From Strigomonas culicis (lineage: Eukaryota; Euglenozoa; Kinetoplastea; Trypanosomatida; Trypanosomatidae), in contig AUXH01000157.1 in NCBI GenBank assembly GCA_000482145.1, positions 1 to 33,685 of the forward strand: a stretch of 33,685 nt of DNA, written 5' to 3'. The notes beneath the pieces are model-generated. The model was given only the letters and a program-made list of their open reading frames with translations. It had not been told where the DNA came from and did not search any database. Each line of letters opens with the position of its first letter. Position 1 is the stretch's first letter. Shown here one piece after another: positions 27,162-33,685 of the stretch. The translations under genes and the position numbers were made by a program.

Positions 27162-27632
27162 TCACGGAGCGGGATGCCCCTTTTCGTGCAGTGCCTTCTC
27201 CAGCTCCGCCCAGCTGCCCGTCAGCGCGACGGGCGAGTGCTTCTCCGGCCCACGGATGGCGTTCACGGCATCCTTCAGCGTAGCCAGGTCAGCGAAGCGC
27301 AGCTTCCAGTAGCGGTAGTTGCGAGGCATCACCTTGTCCTTCAGCAGCGGGTCCAGCTCGATGCCGCGCAGCGCGATGACCAGCTTCGCCTGCTCGCCCT
27401 CGTGCAGGATGACGCGGTCCAGGAACTCGCTGTGGTAGTGCGGCCACAGGTACACCTCGTGCGCAATGACTTGGTGGCGCGTAAGGTTCTCCGGGTGGCC
27501 CTTTTGGCTCACGCGCACGACGTGCGGGTCGTCGTCCTTCTCGCGGACAGGGACCGTGAGGGTGCGGTGCGACCAGGTGGGGACGTTCTCGCTCTCCTTC
27601 TCCACCGGGAATTGTATGCAGATGCCAGACAT
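27162..27632 (-). CDS. PHL-4: PH-like small protein, central array copy
   Basis: 156 aa from the ATG at 27632. Signatures: FPVEKESENVPTWSHRT (8-24), VSQKGHPENL (41-50), HEVYLWPHYHSEF (58-70), EGEQAKLVIALRG (78-90), YWKLRF (108-113), LKDAVNAIRG, then SPVALTGSWAELEKALHEK. It shares its first half mainly with PHL-3, while its C-terminal helix (ALTGSWAELEKAL) is the same as in PHL-5. This looks like a mosaic, or reflects gene conversion between neighbours. The loop after LDP is one residue shorter than in PHL-3. Same expected PH-like fold; role unknown. Confidence 0.88.
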   Translation of the reverse strand: MSGICIQFPVEKESENVPTWSHRTLTVPVREKDDDPHVVRVSQKGHPENLTRHQVIAHEVYLWPHYHSEFLDRVILHEGEQAKLVIALRGIELDPLLKDKVMPRNYRYWKLRFADLATLKDAVNAIRGPEKHSPVALTGSWAELEKALHEKGHPAP

Positions 27633-28030
27633 GGAGCTGCGGGTTCGAGAGTGTGAGAGTAAACGAATTATTGGAGGGATATAGTATCTCTACACGGACG
27701 TTGTTGTTGTTGTCGATTGGAGTTGTTGGGGAGAGAACAGAAATACAAATAGATCGACAGATGGACATGCACACGCATTGGAACAGGTAGTGTGCTCACA
27801 AGAGGGGAAACAGTAGAAAACAACGCTGGAAGTGATTTGATCTTAGAGAACAGAAAATAAAGATAAAAAAAGCCCCATTAGTCAGCTGTGCGAAAACTAT
27901 CTACTAGCGTTGAACAAAACTAATAGTGGGACAGAGACGAAAGAAAAACGTTCCGCTATCAAAAAAAAAAAAAACAGTTTATACTAAAGAGAATTATTTA
28001 TAAGAAAAGGGAAAAGGTCCATACAGTAGC
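27633..28030. other. Spacer between PHL-5 and PHL-4
   Basis: No gene seen. It holds the flanks of PHL-5 (3') and PHL-4 (5'), with a short (GTT)n-like stretch at about 27699-27712. Confidence 0.45.
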
Positions 28031-28495
28031 TTACGCAGTTGCATGTTCCTGCAGTGCCTTCTCCAGCTCCGCCCAGCTGCCCGTCAGCGCCACGGCCGAG
28101 TGCGTCTCCGGCCCACGGATGGCGCTCACAGCGTCCTTCAGCGAAGCCAGGTCGGGGAAGCGCAGTTTCCAGTACCTGTACTTCTCCGGCAGCACCTTCA
28201 GGTCCTTCGTCTCGGGGTCCAGCAGGATGCCGCGCAGCGCGATGACCAGCTTCGCGTGCTCGCCTTCGTGCAGGATGACGCGGTCCACAAACTGACCCTG
28301 GTAGTGCGGCCACAGGTACACCTCGTAGGCGATAATCTTGTGGTGCACCTCCTTGGGGTGGTGCTTCCTGCTGATGTACACGAGGTGCGGGTCTTCGTCC
28401 TTCTCGCGCACCGGGATCGTGAGCACACGGTCCGTCCACGTCGGCAGATTCTCGCCTTCCTTCTCCACGGCGAACTGCAAGTTGAGGCCGGGCAT
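28031..28495 (-). CDS. PHL-5: PH-like small protein, central array copy
   Basis: 154 aa from the ATG at 28495. The open frame runs 70 codons further upstream, but the extension is unlike any other copy and crosses a C/T-rich tract, so I use the Met aligned with PHL-3 and -4. Signatures: FAVEKEGENLPTWTDRV (8-24), ISRKHHPKEVHHK (41-53), EVYLWPHYQGQF (58-69), EGEHAKLVIALRG (77-89), YWKLRFPD (108-115), LKDAVSAIRG, then VALTGSWAELEKALQE. Close to PHL-4 in the C-terminal half. On the coding strand a C/T-rich leader ending CTTCAG about 10 nt before the ATG is a good splice acceptor. Function unknown. Confidence 0.88.
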   Translation of the reverse strand: MPGLNLQFAVEKEGENLPTWTDRVLTIPVREKDEDPHLVYISRKHHPKEVHHKIIAYEVYLWPHYQGQFVDRVILHEGEHAKLVIALRGILLDPETKDLKVLPEKYRYWKLRFPDLASLKDAVSAIRGPETHSAVALTGSWAELEKALQEHATA

Positions 28496-29051
28496 CGGGT
28501 TGCGACTGAAGGGAGAGGGTGGGGGTGGGAGAGAGAAGGGGGGGATCCAAATACCGTACGGGTATGGTGTATCTATGGATAAGGAAAGTGAGACGTTGGA
28601 GGGGGAGGATGCATATGTATTGAAAATGTATGAAAGTGATGCAGCAAAGCGCTTCAGCGCTTTCCTACAATGTAAGAATTTGTACGGGTTTTCTACCAGA
28701 TGCACGGCGACTTCGCCGATTCATTTAATGATGAGAGTAAACAACAGATATCAACAAGAGAGAAAAGAATTAAAAAAGGTAACAAGTATTGCAGGGAGAA
28801 AAACATGGAGCGCAAAATAGAATAAAATAAAAATAAAAAAAGAGCTCGTACATTTTTTCTTCACAGAGCATTCCAAAAGAAAAAAAAGGTGAATTACGTC
28901 ATGCTATTTCTTCTTTCTTTTGCACAGAAACACACGCATATATAGAGTAAGAGAGAAAACAAGAATTATAGAATACTATACATTGGCTGCAGGACGCACC
29001 TCAACGGCCTTAAGCAAAACAAGAACGCTTCGTTTTCTGTTGTTAGCATTC
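28496..29051. other. Spacer between PHL-6 and PHL-5, with one hairpin
   Basis: No gene seen. It includes the C/T-rich leader of PHL-5 (a G-run at plus 28538-28544), a short perfect hairpin at 28646-28663, and A-rich sequence towards PHL-6. Confidence 0.45.
28646..28663. other. Perfect 7-bp hairpin AAAGCGC-TTCA-GCGCTTT
   Basis: The inverted repeat is exact, with a 4-nt loop, 151 nt upstream of the PHL-5 ATG. It may form in the PHL-6 3' UTR or in unspliced precursor. Function not known. Confidence 0.5.
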
Positions 29052-29543
29052 TTATTGTAAATCTTCTTTTGTTGTTGGCAGGCGACTCGAGATGAGGTGA
29101 GCCGCCACACGCAGATCGCTCATGTTCTCAAAGCGTAACAGCCAGCGTGTTTCCTTGCGGCTGTGCCGGTCGTGCAGCAGGCCACTGCTCCGGTAGTGCT
29201 GCACCTCACTCCCTGAGGAGATGCTGCCGTCGCTCTCATCGACCTTCACCTCGTGGCCCCTGACGCAGATGATGTGGCTGAGCTCATCTTTTGAGTACAT
29301 CATGTACGCGTAGATGCTGCCAATGTCATAGTCGGGGTACATCTCCAATTGGTGCGGGATGAGGCAGTGGTGCAGCAGGTTGTCCGGCTTGCCCTTCTGG
29401 CTGACGAAGAGACACAGGCCGGATTGACCCTCCTCATCCGACTCCAAGCTTCTACTCGATCGGGAGAGGTTGCGGATGGAGAAGACACGGCTGCTCCAGC
29501 TGTGGCTGTTGAACTTACCAAGCTTATCTACAATGAACTGCAT
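29052..29543 (-). CDS. PHL-6: PH-like small protein, diverged copy
   Basis: 163 aa from the ATG at 29543. It is immediately preceded on the coding strand by nine C, and the upstream in-frame Phe-rich extension is rejected because MQFIVDKLGK matches the family start. Signatures: MQFIVDKLGKF, HSWSSRV (14-20), LCLFVSQKGKPDNLLHH (43-59), LEMYPDY (66-72, replacing LWPHY), HIICVRG (90-96), RWLLRF (133-138), then a terminal helix (NMSDLRVAAHLISSRL). A Ser/Arg/Glu insert (24-41) and a Ser/Asp/His-rich loop (102-131) enlarge the strand loops. It has lower GC content than the central copies and more Ser/Asp. It is an old branch of the family with the same fold expectation; function unknown. Confidence 0.84.
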   Translation of the reverse strand: MQFIVDKLGKFNSHSWSSRVFSIRNLSRSSRSLESDEEGQSGLCLFVSQKGKPDNLLHHCLIPHQLEMYPDYDIGSIYAYMMYSKDELSHIICVRGHEVKVDESDGSISSGSEVQHYRSSGLLHDRHSRKETRWLLRFENMSDLRVAAHLISSRLPTTKEDLQ

Positions 29544-30108
29544 GGGGGGGGGAACTAAAAAATCCAAGCACGCAAAAAAGGGAGAAAAAACGTAACGGAT
29601 TGAAAAAAGAAAATAGAAGCCAAAAAAAAAAACTGTGCTTGTGTTTTTCAAGTGTTGCGATTTCACGAAAAAACAATAATATGTTAACCAGCTAAGTTAT
29701 ACGGTGTTAAGGCCACGTTTACCTAAAGGAGGAAAAGAGAGGGTAAAGGGGCATATATCAAGATCCTCAGCGCATAGTCTACCTCCTCCTATAGAGATAA
29801 ATAAGATAATAGAGTCATGTACTTTTTTTTCTCGCCAGTAGCGATGAAGCTGCTTCTGCTGATGGTGTTGATGTTGTAGTGTATTCAACGTAAGATATGC
29901 ACAGTTCCTCTTTGTAAAGAACCAAATGGGAAACAAAGTATTAAGTGAAGCAACAGACGAACAGAAGGAAGATGAACGCAAAACGGGAGTGTTAGCGGAG
30001 GAAATAAAAAAAAACGTAAAAGAAAGAGTGTGTTTGTACTGCAAAACGCATAATATCCCTTTCCACTAAAGATATTTGTTTGCTGCTTTTGCTGCTTTCA
30101 TTTTCTTT
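29544..30108. other. Spacer between PHL-7 and PHL-6
   Basis: No gene supported. A 115-codon Phe/Ser/His-rich frame at 29697-30044 (minus) has spacer-like composition and no family motif. Confidence 0.45.
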
Positions 30109-30795
30109 TTACACATCGTTGGTGCTCTGATGGCGGCTTCCTCTATCCCTGTGACCCCTGTCGCTGCTATTGCTGACCGCCATGATGTCCGTGCCCTTGA
30201 CGTGGATACTACTGGTGTTGGTGCTGCTGCTGCCGCAGTCGCTCACCTCCTGGATAAGTGAACACGATCCTGAGGTCTCGTCGCCGGTGCGCAGCACGCA
30301 GGTGGCCTTGCCCTCCTCCGCGCAGCCGCTGAAGGAGAGGATCAGACGCCGCAGCAGCGGCACGTCCTCCAACGACGCGAGCCGCAGCAGCCACTGGATC
30401 TTCTCGCCCCGCGCGGCCTTCGTGGGGGTGTCCGCACGCGGTGCGCGCACCGCCCGCGCCAGCGGCAGCGCCAGCGGGTTTTCAGCGGCGCCGAGGGGCT
30501 GCTGCGTGGCCTGGCGGACGCGCGCGACGTCGTCGGCGGTCGCGGGCACCTCCCGCCCGCGGAGGCGGAAGGTGGCCTGCGCGCTGGCGGACTTCATCGA
30601 CGCCATCACGTAGGCGCGGCCCACGTCCGGCCAGAAGTACACCTTGGAGACGTACACCTTGTGATGCGCAACGTCGTTCGCATCGTCCTTGCCGCTGGCG
30701 TAGAAGCAGCGCTCGGCGGGGTCCACCGTCAGCACGCGGGTCGTCCACGCGGTGATGTTGTGCTTGTTCTGCTTCTCTACAATAAACTGCTGCAT
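30109..30795 (-). CDS. PHL-7: PH-like protein with C-terminal Ser/Thr-rich extension
   Basis: 228 aa from the ATG at 30795, chosen because MQQFIVEKQNKH aligns with the family start; the 53 open codons upstream do not. Signatures: AWTTRVLTV (16-24), CFYASGKDD (30-38), DVAHHKVYVSKVYFWPDV (41-58), FRLRG (76-80), IQWLLRLASLEDVPLLRRLI (133-152). A long Ala/Pro/Arg insert (about 86-130) sits before the last strand, as in PHL-1. Beyond residue 160 it alone carries a Ser/Thr/Gly/Asp-rich tail (CGSSSTNTSSIH, SDRGHRDRGSRHQS) that is probably disordered and could be phosphorylated. First gene of the array in transcription order and, with PHL-1 and PHL-6, among the most diverged. Confidence 0.85.
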   Translation of the reverse strand: MQQFIVEKQNKHNITAWTTRVLTVDPAERCFYASGKDDANDVAHHKVYVSKVYFWPDVGRAYVMASMKSASAQATFRLRGREVPATADDVARVRQATQQPLGAAENPLALPLARAVRAPRADTPTKAARGEKIQWLLRLASLEDVPLLRRLILSFSGCAEEGKATCVLRTGDETSGSCSLIQEVSDCGSSSTNTSSIHVKGTDIMAVSNSSDRGHRDRGSRHQSTNDV

Positions 30796-31150
30796 AGGTA
30801 ACGTCGGTTGTGAATATGGACGTGCTGCTATGCGGGTGGGAGAAGAGGCAAGGGGTGGAGGGACAATCGGAAACAAAGGGAAAGGCCAAAAGTACGTGCA
30901 TGTACACGTCACATCAAACGATGTTGAAACAGGAGAACCGCATCCGTCAAGCAAATCCGCGTCAATTCAGCGTCTCTAATAAGTAGATAATAAAACCACA
31001 CGCATTGCAGCGAGACTGGTAAACAGAAGCAAAGCAAAAGATTTATGTATGAGGAATCACTCCATGGAGCGGAAGAAGTGCAAGATGTATGTATACGGAT
31101 ATGAAAAGAAAAAACAGAAACAGTATATACGGACACAGTGATGGTGGCTA
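30796..31150. other. Spacer between lipase and PHL-7
   Basis: No gene seen. It holds the 3' flank of the lipase and the 5' flank of PHL-7. It is less A-monotonous than the other spacers. Confidence 0.45.
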
Positions 31151-32185
31151 TTAGTGTTTACCTCTAGTGCGCGCATACGCCAGGTCCTCCCTCAGCGCGG
31201 CCAGCACGGCAGGGTCCCGCACCTCGTCTGGCGGCGGCGGCGGGTCGTCGCAGCGGCACATGGTGCACACGTCCAGGTAGGACAGGTGGTCCGCCACCGA
31301 CGTGGCCCACGTGCTGTCACTGCACGTCGGGTCCTCCGCCGCTGCGTCGTCCGCGCAGACGCGGTAGCCCCGCGCGTCCTCCGGCGGCTCGAGCCCGTCC
31401 GTGAACCACACCTCCCGCGGCAGGTGCACGTAGCCCCAGGACTGCGGCGGCAGGTGCGGCACCGCGTCGCTGCGGTGCGTCACGCGGTAGGACCCGCCCG
31501 CCGGCAGCGCGCCGGCGAGCCAGCGCACGAAGGCGTCGTTGCCGACGCGCGGCGCGCCGAAGGTGTACAGCTGCACGTCGGGCCGCCGCGCGGCGCCGCG
31601 CCCCAGCACCGCGTAGAGCTGTAGGAGGTCCGCGGCGCAGAGGGTGGCGAGCGCGCCGCCGAGTGAGTGCCCCGTGACCAGCACGCGGTACGTCGGGTAC
31701 AGCGCGCGCAGCACCAGCGCGTCCAGCAGCAGCAGCGGCATGATGCTCTCGTAGGTCAGGTAGAAGCCGCGGTGCACCGTGCAGTTCGCGCCGCAGGGCC
31801 CGTCGCGCGGGTACGGCATGTGCCAGAAGGTAAGGTCACTCAGCCAGTTCGTCACGCACGAGGTGCCGCGGAAGGCGAAGAGAATGCGCTCCTCGCGGTG
31901 CGACACGGCGCTGTAGCCGACGCTCACGAGCGAGTCGTTCGCGTACACGTTGAACACCTCGACGTCCGGGTAGAGGTCGCAGGACGGGCCGCAGCTCCAG
32001 GCCGCGAGGTCCTCCAGCCTGCAGTAGGCGGCCTTGCAGAGGTGCAGCGAGAAGTTCGCCTCCGTCACGTTGAACGTGTCGTTCGCGGGGGAGGGCACCG
32101 GCGCCCCATGGTGCTGCACGTGCAGCAGTAAGAAGAGGAGCCCCAGGCTATACGCCGCTGTTAGCACAAAGGTCAACACTTCCAT
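31151..32185 (-). CDS. Secreted or lumenal lipase, class 3 (alpha/beta hydrolase)
   Basis: 344 aa from the ATG at 32185. Class 3 lipases hydrolyse acylglycerols. Residues 1-~25 form a signal peptide or anchor (hydrophobic LTFVLTAAYSLGLLFLLL). The catalytic triad is readable: nucleophile S174 in GHSLGGALA (172-180), D240 in HRSDAVPHLPP (237-247) and H300 in VADHLSYLD (297-305). The oxyanion-hole region is FAFRGTS (103-109), and the strand LYTFGAPRVGND (206-217) is typical of the family. Thirteen Cys, including C50/C55/C65/C69 near the N-terminus and C307/C310/C312 at the C-terminus, with several N-x-S/T sites (N36, N39, N44, N83, N134), indicate an oxidising, glycosylating compartment. The tail after residue 313 is Pro/Asp/Arg-rich. 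All key residues are present, so it should be active; substrate and destination are unknown. Confidence 0.93.
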   Translation of the reverse strand: MEVLTFVLTAAYSLGLLFLLLHVQHHGAPVPSPANDTFNVTEANFSLHLCKAAYCRLEDLAAWSCGPSCDLYPDVEVFNVYANDSLVSVGYSAVSHREERILFAFRGTSCVTNWLSDLTFWHMPYPRDGPCGANCTVHRGFYLTYESIMPLLLLDALVLRALYPTYRVLVTGHSLGGALATLCAADLLQLYAVLGRGAARRPDVQLYTFGAPRVGNDAFVRWLAGALPAGGSYRVTHRSDAVPHLPPQSWGYVHLPREVWFTDGLEPPEDARGYRVCADDAAAEDPTCSDSTWATSVADHLSYLDVCTMCRCDDPPPPPDEVRDPAVLAALREDLAYARTRGKH

Positions 32186-32811
32186 AATTCTTGATCAAAC
32201 TAACAAAGGGAAAAAAAAAGAGAGAGTGAAGGGAGATAAAAGGTTCATATGTACAGCATAGTGCGGTTAGGGTCCAGCATTACGACGAAACAAAACGTAC
32301 AGCGCATCTCGCGCAAAGCATTTAAGCGTAAGGACACTGTGCAGTTACAATTTTTCTTCCAGTGCTTCCTGGAAACTGGTATAAAGAGAAACAAAATCTG
32401 AGGTATAATGACATAGTGGGAAATCTATATGTATCTACTTGAAACAAAATCGAAGAAAGACAAAAAAGTAAGTAACGTCAAGCCTTTTTTGTTTTCTTCA
32501 GTGCTACGTACTCCTTTCCAGCGTTTTCACAATAGAAACAGCTCACTTACTTGATTGGGGGAAGAGGGAATGAAAAATAAAAAAACGTACTAATAAATAT
32601 AGTATAAATGTAGGTATCTAACGATCTAGGATGTAAAAGAGAAAAACGACAAAGAAATATGCATATATATATATATATATATATATTGTTTACAATAAGA
32701 AGTAGAAGTATACTCAAAACTGAAGTGCGGTGCTTAATGTACATGTAGTCGCAGCGAATGACTAATCGACTGGGGTCCATACAGTGGGGGGATGGATGAG
32801 CGATTGCGAAG
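32186..32811. other. Spacer between Polo-like kinase and lipase
   Basis: No gene seen. It holds the 3' flank of the kinase and the 5' flank of the lipase, and includes a (AT)12 tract. Confidence 0.5.
32663..32686. repeat. (AT)12 microsatellite
   Basis: A perfect AT dinucleotide run, in the 3' flank of the Polo-like kinase gene. Confidence 0.95.
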
Positions 32812-33685
32812 CTACAGACAGTGATCCTTGATCAATTGGTAGAGAATATTCTTTGTAAAGCGCAGACGGTCCGCCGCCTCCTCGGACTGCGTGGCTACCG
32901 AGCTGAGGGGGAGCGTCTGGCGCTTGCCACTCGGGTCCGTGTACGTGACGACCTTCCACTCGGAGCTCAGGATGACCTCCGCGCGGTCGTTGAAGCACAC
33001 CTGCACGGTCTTATTCGAGAGGCGGAACACGATCGCCTCCGGCGTGCGCAGCCACCGCTTCACGTAGACAAAGTCCTCCCCGACGTGCGGGTCCGTGATC
33101 CGTGCCGGCTGCGCGCTGACGTACGCGGAGCAGCTCACCACCTCCACCTTGTCCTTCGTGTTGCGGGCGCGGCCGAGGTAGGACTTGAAGTACTTGATGA
33201 GCGTCACCTTCTTGTCGAGCGTGCCGGGGTGCTGCGACATGTGGAAGGCCTCCAGCTGGTCGCGCGCGAAGAGCGCGGTCTCGCCGCCGCGCTGCGGCAG
33301 CTCCACCTTCACCCGTGCGTAGTACTCGACGCGGTCCGTGATGGGCTCCCACACCATCTTGGTGGAGTCGTTGAAGTGCGCGCCGGTGTGGCCGGTGTTG
33401 AGCCGGTAGCACAACCCGTACTTGGCCGAGAAGTCCGCGCACTCCGTCACCCACACGCCCGGCCCGGGGCCGACCGCGTCGTCCTGCTCCTCCGGCGCGT
33501 CGCCGCACAGCGTCTGGTGCAGCTTCTCGTGCAGCGCGGCGAGGTTGTCCTTCTCGTCCTCGTCCTCCGCCCGCTCCGCCGCGCGCGCGCCGCGGGCCGG
33601 CGGCGCGTCCCCCTCCGCGGGGCTGGGCGGCGCCGGCTCCGGCTGCAGGCCCAGCAGCGCGGGGCTCGTGCCGCGGCGGCCGCCC
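32812..33685 (-). CDS. PLK: Polo-like kinase, C-terminal polo-box domain (partial, N-terminus off-window)
   Basis: The frame is open to the right edge: about 290 codons ending in TAG at 32812-32814. The edge-proximal ~60 codons are a Pro/Ala/Glu linker, then an acidic helical stretch (DEDEKDNLAALHEKLHQTL). Polo box 1 begins WVTECADFSAKYGLCYRLN and continues GAHFNDSTKMV and VEYYARV. The linker DKKVTLIKYFKSYL matches the human PLK1 linker (MKKITLLKYFRNYM). Polo box 2 is VYVKRWLRTPEAIVFRLSN, KTVQVCFNDRAEVIL, VVTYTDPSGKRQTLPL, ending with the helix EEAADRLRFTKNILYQLI. PLKs control mitotic and cytokinetic steps; in trypanosomes PLK acts in basal body, Golgi and flagellar attachment zone duplication. 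The kinase domain should lie just right of the window. The phosphopeptide pincer of polo box 2 (His-x-Lys in PLK1) is replaced by R-A-E here. Confidence 0.93.
   Translation of the reverse strand, partial: GGRRGTSPALLGLQPEPAPPSPAEGDAPPARGARAAERAEDEDEKDNLAALHEKLHQTLCGDAPEEQDDAVGPGPGVWVTECADFSAKYGLCYRLNTGHTGAHFNDSTKMVWEPITDRVEYYARVKVELPQRGGETALFARDQLEAFHMSQHPGTLDKKVTLIKYFKSYLGRARNTKDKVEVVSCSAYVSAQPARITDPHVGEDFVYVKRWLRTPEAIVFRLSNKTVQVCFNDRAEVILSSEWKVVTYTDPSGKRQTLPLSSVATQSEEAADRLRFTKNILYQLIKDHCL

Noticed and set aside
28496..28705. 70-codon in-frame N-terminal extension of PHL-5
   Set aside because: It crosses the polypyrimidine leader and a probable splice acceptor and is not shared by any other array copy.

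Overview
The window looks like nuclear DNA of a trypanosomatid (Kinetoplastea). Every convincing gene is intronless and lies on the minus strand, as in a polycistronic unit transcribed from right to left. Coding blocks are very GC-rich, with strong G/C third-position bias and Ala/Gly/Arg/Pro-rich proteins. They are separated by AT-rich spacers full of A/T homopolymers, (TA)n and (GA)n. On the coding strand the spacers carry polypyrimidine tracts followed by AG, the usual trans-splicing and polyadenylation signals. The protein set fits: symplekin, a Polo-like kinase and a MAK11-type ribosome biogenesis factor, all with standard stop codons. I cannot name the genus. No tRNA, rRNA, CRISPR array or transposon was seen.

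In transcription order (right to left), the window opens with the C-terminal polo-box part of a Polo-like kinase (its kinase domain is off-window), then a secreted class 3 lipase. Next comes an array of short paralogous genes (about 24.0-30.8 kb), here called PHL-7 to PHL-1. Seven are intact and an eighth, dead copy lies between PHL-2 and PHL-1. Each encodes one small domain that I read as pleckstrin-homology-like. I know of no function for the family; it is the best candidate here for something undescribed.

Then follow a small hypothetical gene, a 2.1-kb gene-free gap with a cluster of hairpins, a 977-aa hypothetical protein, a His-rich CDF zinc transporter, a low-complexity protein with an apparent frameshift in a proline-codon run, a 1.4-kb gap, a MAK11/PAK1IP1-like WD40 protein, an RGG-box protein, a symplekin homologue, a 50-aa single-pass membrane protein, a tandem pair of small single-pass membrane proteins, and the start of a third protein of similar layout running off the left edge.

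Neighbours in trypanosomatid units usually share transcription rather than pathway, so little functional linkage should be read from gene order. The exceptions are the two tandem families, where duplication explains the clustering.
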